Shown here: positions 11,795 to 23,358 of the stretch, piece after piece | How positions within the stretch are numbered: the first letter of the stretch is position 1 | How the letters are laid out: every line of letters begins with the position of its first letter | DNA from: Macrotrachela quadricornifera | Lineage: Eukaryota; Rotifera; Eurotatoria; Philodinida; Philodinidae | Reading direction: 5' to 3' | Assembly (NCBI GenBank): GCA_022393335.1 | Contig: JAJEKB010021331.1 | Span: forward strand, 861,313-925,312 | Length of the DNA stretch: 64,000 nt | Made by a program: the position numbers and the translations under genes | Notes under the pieces: generated by a model | Seen by the model: the letters and a program-made list of their open reading frames with translations, nothing else | What the model was told of the DNA's origin: nothing | Database searches by the model: none

Positions 11795-13081
11795 TTTGTA
11801 TTGATCCTAGAACATTTATTGTAAAATATAGTCAAGAAAATCTTTCTCGTATATCAACGAAAAAACTGTACTTCCTAATTGTTACATTCTTTCTACATAA
11901 AATTAATTTGGTTACAACGAAACGGGAAAAGTTAGGAGGTTTTGAATCGTTTTAGATATATTCAAATGGGAATTTATTCACAGACAAACAAACATTTTAT
12001 TTGATGAATAAGTATTGTCCTGTTGACAATTTTCCGCAAACCTCTATTAAAGCTTTTAGTGAAGATTAAAAGAAAGTGTCTTTCAGCAAAAGTCAATATA
12101 TGAGAAATACTTAGGGGCATACCAAAAGTTCTGATCACAGGTTGAAAAACCCTGTCGGATAAGGAGATCTGTATGATAACTGTTTGATCAATTTATCTGA
12201 ACTCTTAGCCGATTTAGCATCAGTTGTAACTGTAAAATTTTTATCTTTACTAAAATTTTTCTATGATTCTTATATTTCTAAAATTGAATAAAAAATCTCT
12301 ATGCTAATGCTAACAGTTACTCTTTATCATTCTCAAACATGATCCTTCGACATTTTTATTTTTCGACTAAATTCAGGTTAACCAGTTTGTGCAGTTGAAC
12401 AACATAACGGTGCTCATATTTTTCACGAGCATGCATGACTTTTCTGTTATTTCATTTCAATTGTTTTTGAAAAGAAAATGATTATATCATTAAAATTTCT
12501 TGTTTAGAATCCGAAGTAGACTATTTTGTAACGTTGTGTTCATTTTTCTAACTCTCATAATAATGGAATTTTTCACTATCGTACACTGATTCACTCATTA
12601 TGATTTTTGTAGAGAATTTCACAATGCATCTCTTAACAAAAAAATTAGTACTCTATGATTTATCTGTACCGAGATATTCCCAAAATACTAACTGACGCAA
12701 TCATTATAACTCACCCAACGATGTAACTATAAAAATCTTATATGCCGGTTTTATCATGAAAACGTTAGTTTTTTCGTGTTTTTCACATAAAAATCATCAT
12801 TTTTTCCCATATTTTAATTACATGGATGATATAATGCAAACTGTAGCTTTTCCTACGCACACGCCCCCAACTACGATAAGAATATGATTGATGTGTGACG
12901 CATGTATTTTTATCATCCATACAATAAACAAACTTGATTTTTCCCTTCTTTTTAAATAGTATTACGAGGATTGGAGCGGTAATGCATCATCAGATACGAG
13001 TATAAAGGAAAAGAAAAAGAAGTGCATCTATATTGAATAGCAGTATTTTATCTTATTCATTGTTAAACTACAAATATTGAT
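11795..13081. other. Intergenic stretch with no recognised gene
   Basis: I see AT-rich spacer only. The last 100 bases would be the P450 promoter and 5' UTR. Confidence 0.45.
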
Positions 13082-14479
13082 ATGGCTACGCTTATAATTG
13101 TGTATACATGTGGAACATTTATTTTCTTCACTTTATTCCTAATTTATTGGAAGTTAATTCGACCACAAAAGCGTTTATATATTTCTCTTCGAGAACAAGG
13201 TGTAAGAGGTGAGCCATTCATACCTTTAATTGGTCAAATATCTGATCTAAATCGTGCCAGTCAAAACGATGCTTCCATGGACTACTATATGGAACTAGCT
13301 GAGAAACATGGTTATGTCTATATCATAGGCTTTGGTCCTTTGATACGTGTGTTCATGAACGAACCGGATATGATTGCTGACATTCTTGGCCGCTCACATG
13401 CTCAAGATTACTTGAAGACATCGCTTTTACGTCTTTCTGTCGGATCACTAATTGGCACACACAATTTGTTAACGAGTGATGGAGTGGAACATGAACGTGC
13501 TCGAAAAATGCTCAATCCAGCCTTTCATTTTGACAATCTCAAATCCATGGTATCAATTATGGTCCATCAGACTGCTAAGGCCATCGATGAACTTCTTATA
13601 TTGAGTACTCAAAAGGATTTTGTCGATCTATATGTGCAGCTTAATATTCTGACGTTGACAATCATTGCGTCGAGTGCGTTTGGTAGTGGCTTCGAAACTA
13701 TGAACAAAGGTAAAGAAATCCTCTGTCGAGCATTTATTGAAGCAGTGGATATTATCGAGTATCGAAAGATGCACTTAATCGATCACATTCCCATCATTTC
13801 AAAACTACCTTTTTGGCATAAGCGTACTCTAGATGAAAGACGTCGAGAAGTTGCTGAATTCGTAGATCAGATCATTACGGATCGTCGATATGGTCGATCG
13901 AATAGTCAATGTTCGGGTCCTGATCTTCTTGACCTTCTTCTTTCTGCTGTCGATGCTAAAGGAGAATCGTTTAGCAATCAAGAGATTAAAGAACAAGCTT
14001 TGGCTTTTGTATCTGCTGGACACGAGACAACAGGAAATCTCATGACATGGATAATGTATGTGCTAATGACAAATGAAGAAATATGGCGTGTTTGTCGAGA
14101 TGAAGTCGATAAAATACTTCCCAATGGAATTGATCCTACCTATGAACACATCAATCAACTTGTTGTCTGTGAAGCCATTATACAAGAAGCGCTTCGTCTT
14201 TATCCACCTGCACCTTTCTTTTCACGTCAGTGTATCCGTGAACATGTCATTGGTAGTAAAGACTGTCGACAGATACGTGTTCCAATTGATACAATTATCT
14301 CATTCAATATCTATGTGCTTCATCGACGTGCTGATTTTTGGCCTCGACCACTCGAGTTTGACTATACCCGATGGATGCGTGATCCAATCACTGATCAAAA
14401 ACCGAAATTAGCTCATCCATTTTGTTATATACCACTCGGAGCTGGATCACGTAACTGTAGTGGCGCTCAACTACAATAA
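13082..14479 (+). pseudogene. Cytochrome P450, 3' end replaced by piggyBac sequence
   Basis: This is an intronless P450 frame of 465 codons starting at MATLIIVYTCGTFIFF, an N-terminal membrane anchor as in microsomal P450s. Visible family marks are the I-helix oxygen-binding motif AGHETT (312-317), the K-helix ExxR (E369-R372, EALRLYPP), a weak PERF region (FDYTRWM) and the haem loop PLGAGSRNCSG with the axial cysteine at 459. The frame stops six residues later where it runs into piggyBac transposase sequence. The L helix and the last ~40-50 residues are missing and are not found in the next kilobase. The rest is open, so the loss is probably recent. The protein is unlikely to fold as a normal P450. 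CYP3/4-like by appearance only. Confidence 0.8.
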
Positions 14480-15105
14480 AGGAAGACAAGGTACGGATTT
14501 GTTGGATCAGCTATCTGCATACTACACATGTCTAAGACGATCTATAAAATGGTACGAAAAGGTGGTGTTTGAATTGATATTTGGAACAGCAGTAGTGAAT
14601 AGCTATTTGATATACAAAGAAAACTACACAACAAACAACATAACCATTCTACAGTTTCGTGAGAGTCTCGTGCGATCTTTACTCCTTAGTATGCCTTTCG
14701 AAAATCTGAAACCTGGTCCGAGACAACAATCGATGAGTCATTTGAAGTGCAAACTAGCTGATCATAAGCTGGAAGAAAAGAAAGGATCTGGCCGTGATGT
14801 TCGAAGACGATGTGTTGGTTGTTATGAAAAAAAAACAGAACATCAATCAAAAGAAACGTGTCATTCGACAACAAAGAGAATCAAAACTTTCTGTTCTGAT
14901 TGTAACAAATTTTTTTATCTTGATTGTTTTAATGAGAAGCATCATGGTATGCAATAAATCATATTGAAAATAGCGAAGGTACAAATCAGATCATACACTA
15001 CGTGCAACTTTCCGCCTAGAATGAAAGAGAAAGAACTGTTTTTTTATTCAGTTTCTTGCTAAAATATAGTAGGGTCCATCGGTGGACCCCATCGCCTCGA
15101 ATGTG
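14457..15105 (+). mobile_element. piggyBac 3' end, 5'-truncated
   Basis: The fragment starts inside the transposase gene at its junction with the P450 and ends at a terminal repeat. The last bases, read inward, are CACATTCGAGGCGAT, followed outside by TTAA at 15106-15109. TTAA is the piggyBac target. A perfect 7-bp hairpin (GGGTCCA, loop CCGA, TGGACCC) lies just inside the end at 15072-15089. The 5' half of the element, including the first two catalytic aspartates, is absent. Confidence 0.8.
14460..14957 (+). pseudogene. C-terminal piece of piggyBac transposase
   Basis: This 165-codon open frame begins VALNYNKGRQGTDLLDQL. It aligns with the C-terminal part of the transposase at 31116-32030 and keeps the third catalytic aspartate block (GTDLLDQ). 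It then continues through CLRRSIKWY and RESLVRSLLL to a cysteine-rich tail with pairs CVGC, CSDC and CFNEKH, the zinc-binding C-terminal domain of piggyBac proteins. The first two catalytic aspartates are missing, so no transposition activity is expected. The frame overlaps the end of the P450 reading frame. Confidence 0.8.
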
Positions 15106-15109
15106 TTAA

Positions 15110-16439
15110 TGCAATGACGGCCTATCAACACAAATCTTTTATAAAAATGGAAACGAAAAAAACTAGAATATACCTAGAGGAAAATGGAAAGAAAAAAGAT
15201 CCGAGAAATGAATCAGGAAAGGACGAAAGTATACATAGACGTTATTCAATATTTTAGAAACGGGACTGTTACTTTATTCTTGTAATTATTCATGTGGTAG
15301 ATGCTCACTACTTTATATCAAAGACTACAGGTTTTCGATAGGAAGAACTCTGGAATCAACAAATATTCTGCAATGAATTCTATCAGCTATATCTGTTCAA
15401 TTCTATACGCGAACAAAAATATTTTATAAAATTCAATATTTATTTTCACATTAGGTAGATTCGATCGAAATATATTCTGCCAATTTTAAACGAATCCTAT
15501 TAAAACCTCGACTACTTCATTAGTCTACTAAAATAGTGCACTAAGTTTCTGTAGAATACACAAACTTAGTGACATCTAATAAAAACAATTCTTGCGCTAT
15601 TATGATTATCTCCCGTTTTTGCTTTATATCTCTTTTACTTTGGAAAACAACTACCATATGCAATACAAGTACGATAGGAGGAGAAGCAACAAGAATATAG
15701 AATCATAATTAACATGATGGTATAAACAAAGAGCATATTCTTTATGTTTGGAGAAATATCTTCTGACATAAGAGTAATTCTTCATAGATTATGCATATCT
15801 ATAACATGTGATATGGAAAATAAGCAATTTTAATAGGAATTTCATTAAAACCAGCTGTTAAAGAATCATGCACTAGATAGAGATGCGGAGAATGAATGAG
15901 CTAGGAGCATCTAACGTCTTCCAATGAAAAATTTTTGCACAGCAAAAAATGATGTGATCTCATTGTTTATTCTTCACTGAAGAAAATCAATTCCTTCCAT
16001 CAAAAGAAAATGTCTGCATGAATACCGAGTACTATTAATGGATAGTATGAAATGACATTCGTTGTTTTCGTAAATTTTATCTGGTTTTTGAAAAAACTTA
16101 TTGCGAAATCCTATTAAAAAATTCGTATGAATAGAAGACCCTCCTAAAAAGTTTGAACGCTAAAATATAATAGAATATTGGGAATCTTCTGTTATAAGGA
16201 AGGGTTTACACATGTTATATAGAAATCGAGATTTTAATGTACGTATATTTCTTCAACCAGTTTTTATAGCAGTTTTTAACAAAAAAATCATAGATAAAGA
16301 ATAGAATCGATTCAGTCAAGAGTTAAACGAGTCGTAGCGACAAATATTACTTTTGATTATGTTATAAAAGTAAAAATTATTGTTTTTCTTGTATCAGTTT
16401 CTATTGAGTACTCCATATAAATTTTGAAATTATTTGTTT
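15110..16439. other. Gene-free stretch
   Basis: I see no recognisable gene or repeat in this AT-rich spacer. Confidence 0.45.
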
Positions 16440-18300
16440 TTATTTGATTGAATAGCAAAACAGTCCATCATAGCTTGAGTTATCTCGTTTATCTGCAAAT
16501 TTGGCATATAGCGTCAGTTTTTGTCGAGGAACTGTAATTTGTCTCTTGAAGATCTCATCTTTTATTAGATCTTCCGATAGCCAATTTTCATCAAGTAAAA
16601 TTCTAACACAATAACCATCTGGAATACGACAATGAATCGTTACTTTCGAACCAGATTTTAATATTCCATCGAGAGGTTCAAATATTTGACATTTACGTTC
16701 CGTAAATAGACTATATGTCAGTGAAAAACTTCTTACTTTTCTAACATCAGTCGGGACATGTAAACCGAATTGAATTGCAGCAGAGTACGTGCCTTTACTA
16801 GTTTTACGTTTCATTATTTGCTTATCTTGACCGACAAATAATGTCAAGATATGAAAACCACTGTTTTGGTGCGAAGAGACACTGCCACAACTGACGATCG
16901 GCATCATATTGAACAAGACCGCCGGTCTTTAATTTATTAGATTCCATGTGTTTGATGTCTCCGATCAAGGTTATATTAGATGGAGCTCGTACAAGCACTT
17001 CGGCAAGCTCAAGAGTCGAATTAAACGATACTGTATTAGAATAACGAGGAGAAATGAGATCTAGATTAAATTCGAAAAATGTTGAATAAGTAAAAGGTAG
17101 TTGAATAAAATCATCCATTGAGATAGGAGACTTTAGTAATTGCCAACGTGGATCTTCAGGTAAATGTCTATAGATCATTTGTTCGGGACGAACTAAGAAG
17201 TAGAATGAATTTAATTCCTTTTGATTACATTTATTGTTATCCAAATATCCCTCGCCTCATGTCGAATCAACAAGATACCAATGTCCTTCAAGACGTATCA
17301 CATTCCAAGCATGATTTGTCTTAGAAAATGATTTTTGTTCCATTTTAAAATTATATCCTTTAGCATAACCACTAATTTTCTTACATTCAATTTGAACAGC
17401 AATACAAAGAGTTTCAAAAATAGTTCCAAAGGCATCACAAACTCCTTTTCGATTTGCAAATATATCTTCCGATGTTTGTCGTCGTATATTACCACTAAAG
17501 TAAGCATCAACATCATATTCAATATTTTGTGATATCCAATAAAAAATAATCCAAGCACGATCGATTAAACTCTTACCCAATGATAAATCCATTATAAGTT
17601 TGACAATATCATGAAGACCTTTGGCTGTCCAGCTGTTAATCGCTTGTCGATATGACATATTATCGATGGCTGTCTGACGTTTACGTCAAAATGATCTTTC
17701 GAAAGCTGCCGGATCGGATGGGACAAAATCTATACAATTATTTGGCACTTTTTCTACTTTTTTAATGTCATCTATGTCTGATTCCCAATCATCCGAATAA
17801 TCTGAATCCCAATCATCAGAGTAATTAACAACATCGTTTTCTTTCTTTGTGGGAGTATGAAAATTACGGTGATAGTCAGTTGAAATATCATTACGTTTGG
17901 AGTAAAGCTGTTTACTATTTTCGTTATTATATACCTATAAATAGTAACTTAATTTATGTTTCTTACTTTATATTTGAAATATATAGACTAAAAATCATGA
18001 AATATTCTTATTTACTTTCTGATTCGGTACGAATTTTTGAGGAAATGCTACATCAATTGAGATCCGCGAGTTGGCTGTTTTTAGTCGACAATAATTATCG
18101 ATTGGATCAAAATTCGATTGTGGAAGTTGTTTTGTAGTATTGCATTCTGTTAAATCATGTCGATGATGTTTTCCTGATTTTGCTGTATGAGCTCGTTGAC
18201 GTCTAAATGAGTCATCACTAGTAGAATTCATAGAACCATAGCCTGATTCAAGTTGTTCGCGCTGTATCACTAATGATGGTGGTACTATGGCACTAATGTA
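16440..18300 (-). pseudogene. KY/transglutaminase-like protein, inactivated
   Basis: Exon 1 ends at 18016 and an 81-bp intron (18015-17935) precedes a long second exon. The N-terminal part is polar and acidic (repeated SDDWDSD). The core, about 17640-17250, is a transglutaminase-like (kyphoscoliosis peptidase, KY) domain. Its catalytic triad is recognisable: cysteine in RKGVCDAFG, histidine in TNHAWNV and aspartate in WYLVDST. Three lesions are visible. A TGA lies at 17686-17688 where an arginine codon is likely. A TGA at 17257-17259 replaces the tryptophan expected in VDSTWG. A one-base frameshift lies near 16860-16870. Beyond it the C-terminal beta-rich region reads on to a stop at 16440. 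The true N terminus upstream of 18300 is not resolved. Sequencing error is possible for one lesion but not likely for all three. Confidence 0.75.
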
Positions 18301-18329
18301 TTGGGTGTCAGCTTTAGAATTTGAAACTC

Positions 18330-19246
18330 CTACTATTTTTTTATTCGTTTATTAAAACAGAATAAAATCAAAAATATTTTATTTTGATGCACAGTTAACT
18401 GTAATAAAAAATGTTGTGCGACACTGTTGATAGAATTTTTCTTTTGACAGTAGAAAGTGAGTAATCACATTGCATTATAAAGAAACCAAAGAATAGTTAT
18501 GCACTGCAATAATTAATTATAATAGGAGGACGAGAGATTCGGTTTTTTGAGCTGATGACGAATGATGGCTCAGTTAATCAATAACACTCTATAAACAACA
18601 AGAAATCAATTATGAATAATTATACAAATAATATTATATCACAGTTGTTGATGTCGCTCTTGCCTTCTTTTTATTTGTCTTTTCTCTTTCTTCTCGAGGT
18701 GTTCTTTTTCTATTTTTTACAAAGAACAAAGTTTTTGCTGCAAAATTGTTGTGAAAAAAAAGGCATGAGTGAAGAGTAATATTTATTTTTGAAAGAGAAC
18801 AAAAAGGAAGTAAAGTAAGACTTTGCATGTTGGAAATAACTTATCAACAAAATGTCATTTGACATGAAACAACTAAAAAAATAAACAATTTTTTTACAAA
18901 AGACTTTCGAAAATGTTTAAAAATAATAAATCTCTTCCGTCATAGAACACAGCTGATTATCTATTTCATTGAAAATACAATTCCTGTTTTATAATAAAAT
19001 TCTTTTCTTTTTTCTTTAAGAATAATAAATCCTTTGAAAAGACAAATGTAGAATGACATTATATGAAATTAAATTCATCGTTTGTAAGAGCTAATTTATA
19101 GTTTTTTAATGATATGATACCATATTCTTTCAAGTTTAATTCTATTCTACAAATATTGTTCAACTTGAGTTTAGATTTGAATCAATTTATTTTTCACATC
19201 GATTTTCATTTTAAATTTAATTAGATCTTTATATCTGACATACTTA
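18330..19246. other. Gene-free stretch
   Basis: There is AT-rich spacer only; the small minus-strand frame at 18634-18828 looks like chance. Confidence 0.45.
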
Positions 19247-20102
19247 CGGGTATCCAAAAGTAGTGAGAGTGCTACCTTTTTTGCTTAGACAAAGTTCGAA
19301 CAAAGTTTATTTTTATATAAAAAGATAGATCGTCTTTTGCTCTTATATTTCTATGCTATGAAAATCACTATTCATCTAATATCATACTAATCAAATGTTG
19401 ATTAACACTGCTCTTGTTGACACCTACCTCATTATTTTAGATCAATACCCGTGAAACATTTTGTATTTCATTCTATCATCGTTTAATACGTTGTATTAAA
19501 TAATCAAAATATACAAGCACAAGATACAGGATTTGGTAAAAGCCATATTCGTTTTTTCCTATGTCATCTTCTTATAGTTGTTCTTTGGAAATTCTCTTCT
19601 CTTTTCAAGCTGTATCTTGGAGTATATTTTGTTTTTCTAAGAAATCTATCAAATAATAATAAGATGACATGGAAAAAAAGGAATACAAATTTGACCAAAA
19701 ACAAGGTGCTATTTTCGAAACGTCAAAATTTTGTCGCTCAGAGTTTTCCTCATTTTGAAAAGAAAAAAGTGCAACTACAAAATAAGCAGGGTTTTTATAA
19801 ATTGTCTTCTCTTTTCATGGTGCATCTTGTGCTTGGATATTTTGATTATTTAATACAACGTATTAAACGATGATAGAATGAAATACAGAATGCTTCATCC
19901 GTTATGATCTAAAGATAACCAGCTAGGTGTCAATAAAAACAGTGTTGATCAAAATTTTATTACTATGATATTAGATGAATAATGATCAAATAGCATAGAA
20001 ATATAAGAGCAAAAGACGATCTATCTTTTTATAGAAAAAGAAAATTTGTTCGACCTTTCTCTAAGCAAAAAAGGTACCACCGTCACTACTTTTGGATACC
20101 CC
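19247..20102. mobile_element. 856-bp fold-back element with ~280-bp arms
   Basis: The two ends are inverted copies starting (c/g)GGGTATCCAAAAGTAGTGA. The arms run about 19247-19530 and 19818-20102, and TA flanks each end (19245-19246 and 20103-20104). The arms pair over blocks such as the mirror-image taatacgttgtatt region and caagcacaagata/catcttgtgcttg. The centre has no transposase; the small frame at 19664-19873 lies across the inner arm and is not a real gene. It is a non-autonomous Tc1/mariner-style or fold-back element. Confidence 0.75.
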
Positions 20103-20176
20103 TAAGTAAATTCAATCGTTTAGGTAACTAATGATCGAAAACTAGGTGTACCATTTATTTCCGCCATGGCAATATA

Positions 20177-20323
20177 TAGTACCCTTTTTATAAAGGACTA
20201 GAGGTATAGAGGAGACTAAGGGTCAGGAGACTAAAGGGACTTAAGATGAGAGTAAGAGGACTAAGAAGACTAAGGGGTCCTTAGTTCCCTTAGTTCCCCA
20301 TACACCCTATGAAAGGGGTACTA
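20177..20323. mobile_element. 147-bp inverted-repeat element (MITE-like)
   Basis: The ends pair as tagtaccctttttataaagg and cctatgaaaggggtacta. The interior is a purine-rich run with ggagactaagg-type repeats followed by its own inverted form (ccttagttcccttagttccc). Small size and symmetry suggest a miniature element; no target duplication could be assigned. Confidence 0.5.
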
Positions 20324-20482
20324 ACTTGTTTTGTTATATTCTGTTCTGCGTGTTGATATGTGAAATGGATAAATTCTATTGGAAATGTGCAAATATTTCT
20401 TAGTTTTCTTAGGCCCTCTACCTTGATAAAAGTGAAGAGTTGTCTTTTTTTTTCAAAATTCAATTTGAATTAAAAAATAAAT

Positions 20483-20550
20483 CATAGACTCCCCTAGCCC
20501 ATTCTCCCTAGGGAGTCACTGTACGGGGACTCTCTAGGGAGTTTCTTTTT
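20483..20550. repeat. GGGAGTC palindromic island, left arm
   Basis: The region contains the perfect 12-bp palindrome CTCCCTAGGGAG and the related GGACTCTCTAGGGAGT. The string catagactcccctagccc and following bases (20483-20512) recur inverted at 23031-23056, so the two islands bracket the microsatellite and inserted element between them. Confidence 0.6.
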
Positions 20551-20634
20551 TCAGATAGATAGATAAAAAGGTAGGTTGGTAGACTGATAGATAAATAGAT
20601 AGATCGATATGTAGGTCGATAGATAGATATATAT
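20551..20634 (+). repeat. GATA microsatellite, left part
   Basis: This is an imperfect (GATA)n/(GGTA)n run. It continues on the same strand after the inserted element at 22675, which suggests one array was split by the insertion. Confidence 0.8.
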
Positions 20635-22674
20635 CCAGGTCTATATTAACGGTTCATAAACGGCGGTAAACCGATAAAAACGGCATGTTTACGGTGATCC
20701 GACATTTTTCATTGACGACTATTGGCTAAGCACACATATACAGATACATTACCGAACATTTTACGGACCGTGTATCGTACACCGTTTACGACAACGTAAC
20801 GAAATACCGTTTACATGGCGTTTTTAGCGGTTTTTAATATGTATCTTATTATAAGATGTTAAAGTAAATCTAACAAGATTCTTATAAAATCTGATGATTA
20901 GAATCTTGCAAGATCGTATTTGATTATACACAACTAAAGCCTTTTTCATCAAACCAATATATTGGACCACATTACTAGTCTGCATTTAAAATGTCTAAAC
21001 TATTCAAAACATATTAATTTTAATTATCCAACTTTACGAATAGAAGATAAAGTTCGTATATACCTTCTACACTAATACTAATACTCACTAAATTAATTCA
21101 CTAATCACAGCAACATAGTTACCTGTGACTACAATAGTAATATGAATAGGAGATTTTTTGCTTTCATCGAAATGAACAACATGGTAAATAATAATTATCA
21201 TTGTCACAAAAACTTTTTCTTCATCGATATAATTCAGTAAGGATAGACAGGCATATAAACGTAAACTTAGTGTATTATCCTACTTTTTATATAGATAGCT
21301 GCACATCATTGCCGATTCCGGAAAATCAGTTTATATACATATTTTTCATTATCTTTATATTCAGATACTTCAAACATATAATCAACAAGATAAATATCAA
21401 TCTTGAAAATAAAATTCCTAGTTTTTATTTAGATATTACAACGATATCGTTGAAATGTGTGAATCATATATATATATCTAAACTTTATATACTTTTCTTT
21501 ATTTAGATAATTCAATAAAATTATTAAACACGTATGAATATTATACATTTAATACTTTAATTTTTATTCTTTTTTATTTAGATATTTGGGTTATATCATC
21601 GAATAGATAAGTATGAGTTTTGTATATAAAGTTTTTCCTTTTCTTTTCTAGATATTTTGGCAATATCGCTGAAAAACTTAGCATTAATTTTATATATTAA
21701 ATTTTTATCTTTTAGATAATTCAATAAAACTATCCAATAGGCAAGTATGTAATTTATATATAAAGCTTATATTTTTTATTTAAATAGTATCAATTGTACC
21801 AACGAAAAGGTATCTGAATTTTATATATATATTAAATTCTTATTTTTTTAGATTTATCAATAATTCCATCGAATAAACAAGTATAAATTATATACATAAT
21901 TTTTTTTATTTAAATGCTACAATGATATTGTCGAGAAGGTATGAATTATATATATATATATATAAAGTTTAGATATTTTCGATTAGACATTTCAATCAAA
22001 ATTTTGACTAGGCAAGTATATTTCTATTATATAGCAGTCTTATTTTTTCATTTAGGTATTTCAATAATACTGTAGTGTAGATAAGTGTGAATATTAAAAA
22101 TTAAACTTTTATTTTTTTATTCAAATATTTGAATAATATCATCGAATAGGCAACTACAACTTTGTATATAAAGTTTAGATTTTTTTCATTTTAGATATTT
22201 CAATTTTATTGTCGAATAGACAAGTATGAATAGAATACATATAAAATTTTTCTTTTTATTTAGATGTGTTTTCTCTAAAATCGTCAAAATGGTAAGTATA
22301 AGTTAGATGTATGACTGGTGATGTTTGGTGAAATGTGATGAAAAGCGAGAGAAAGTGATGAAGAATGGCTAGTTCGGGAAAGAAAAAGGTTAGAAATTAG
22401 AACAGAACGACGAAAAAACTCTATTGGAGCCCTATAGAAGTTTGTATTAGTAATAGAAGATCTTGCACAATCTTAGAATACAAATCATATAAGAATAATA
22501 CCTTAAGATTTGAATTTTAGTCGTAAACGGCGAGAAAACGACCAAATACGGTGCGTATTTCTGCGCCACGAAATACGGTTCGAATCTATCCAAAATACTG
22601 TCGCAAAGGCCCCGTTTTGACCACTATTACGGTTCGTTTTTGGTCCGAAAACAACACCGTTTTGATAGACCTGG
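20635..22674. mobile_element. ~2-kb non-autonomous element inserted in a GATA array
   Basis: The ends are inverted: the left reads CCAGGTCTAT and then AACGGT-type sequence, while the right, reversed, reads CCAGGTCTATCAAAACGGTG. Both subterminal zones (20635-20840 and 22500-22674) are crowded with ACGG/CCGT motifs, more than ten on the left, as expected of transposase-binding arrays. No transposase frame exists inside. The middle is the AT-rich tandem array described separately. GATA repeats in the same orientation lie on both sides. Confidence 0.55.
21425..22305 (+). repeat. ~75-bp tandem repeat resembling an array of micro-exons
   Basis: About 14 units follow the pattern T-rich tract, TTTAG, about 29 nt with consensus ATATTTCAATAATATCATCG + AATAGGCAA, then GTATGAATTTTATATA. 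Most units thus carry a plausible 3' splice site and 5' splice site around a 25-29-nt core. Several units break the pattern (about 21660 lacks GT, 22135 has CT). The last has a strong donor, GTAAGTAT. It may be a simple satellite; coding use is not shown. Confidence 0.55.
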
Positions 22675-22866
22675 GTAGGTAGGTAGTTTAGTAGGTAGAT
22701 AGATAAGTAGAAAGATAAGTAGAAAGATAGACAGATGGGCAGGTAGGTAGGTAGATAGATAGATAGATAAATAGATAGGTGGATAGATAGCTAGGTAGAT
22801 AGGTAGCTGTATAGGTAGATAGATAGATAGGAAGGTAGGTAGGTAGGTAGACATATTGGTAAGTAG
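22675..22866 (+). repeat. GATA/GGTA microsatellite, right part
   Basis: A run of tetranucleotides (gatag, gtagg, ataa) extends for about 190 bp. Minus-strand open frames rich in YLSTYLPTYL are translations of this microsatellite, not genes. Confidence 0.9.
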
Positions 22867-22934
22867 ATCCAAAGAACGACAATTGGTCACGACCCTAGAA
22901 AGTCTCTTTGAGAATTAGGCACTCACTGTTCACT

Positions 22935-23056
22935 TTTAATGCCACTCCCTAAAAATTCCCTGGGGATTCCCTCGGAACTTCCTGTTAAATCCCCGGGGAG
23001 TTTTAGCGGGGGACTCCCCAGGGATTTCATAAGGGAGAATGGACTAGGGTCGTATG
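22935..23056. repeat. GGGAGTC palindromic island, right arm
   Basis: The island contains ccccggggagt, gggggactccccaggg and related palindromic strings. Its last 26 bases are the inverted copy of 20483-20512. A short spacer with nothing recognised follows up to the F-box gene at 23359. Confidence 0.6.
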
Positions 23057-23358
23057 TTGGTGACATCTCTTAGCTATATATAAGAATACCATTGTGCGTT
23101 GCAGAGGTATGTTCTTTATTTCTATTGGCAATTTCTCTATTTATTTCTAAACATGTGCCTTTTCAAAGTCAAAAACAAGCCAAACTGTTTCATTTTCTTC
23201 GAGAATAAAGACAAATTCGTTACATTGATAAAAACTAAACTGATCAAACAATCGGTTAGAAATCTAATCATAAAATAGAAAAAGCCAACAATTGCACAGT
23301 CAATAAAAAAAAAGCAAGTAATAAATTCTTTCAAGGATTACTGTAACTGATTAAACCA

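Noticed and set aside
17257..17259. Selenocysteine or stop-codon readthrough at TGA in the KY-like gene
   Set aside because: The position is normally tryptophan, a second TGA and a frameshift are also present, and no SECIS-like element is evident, so a pseudogene is simpler.
19664..19873. 69-codon plus-strand frame
   Set aside because: It spans the inner arm of the fold-back element and has no recognisable composition.
22560..22580. B-box-like ggttcgaatc suggesting a tRNA
   Set aside because: There is no A box or cloverleaf; it belongs to the ACGG-rich subterminal zone of the element.
22627..22890. Minus-strand frames of 64-87 codons rich in Tyr-Leu-Ser/Pro-Thr
   Set aside because: They are translations of the GATA microsatellite in two frames, with no codon bias or domain.
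20551..23056. CRISPR-like or short tandem arrays
   Set aside because: Units are microsatellite or AT-rich tandem repeats without unique spacers, and the window is clearly eukaryotic.
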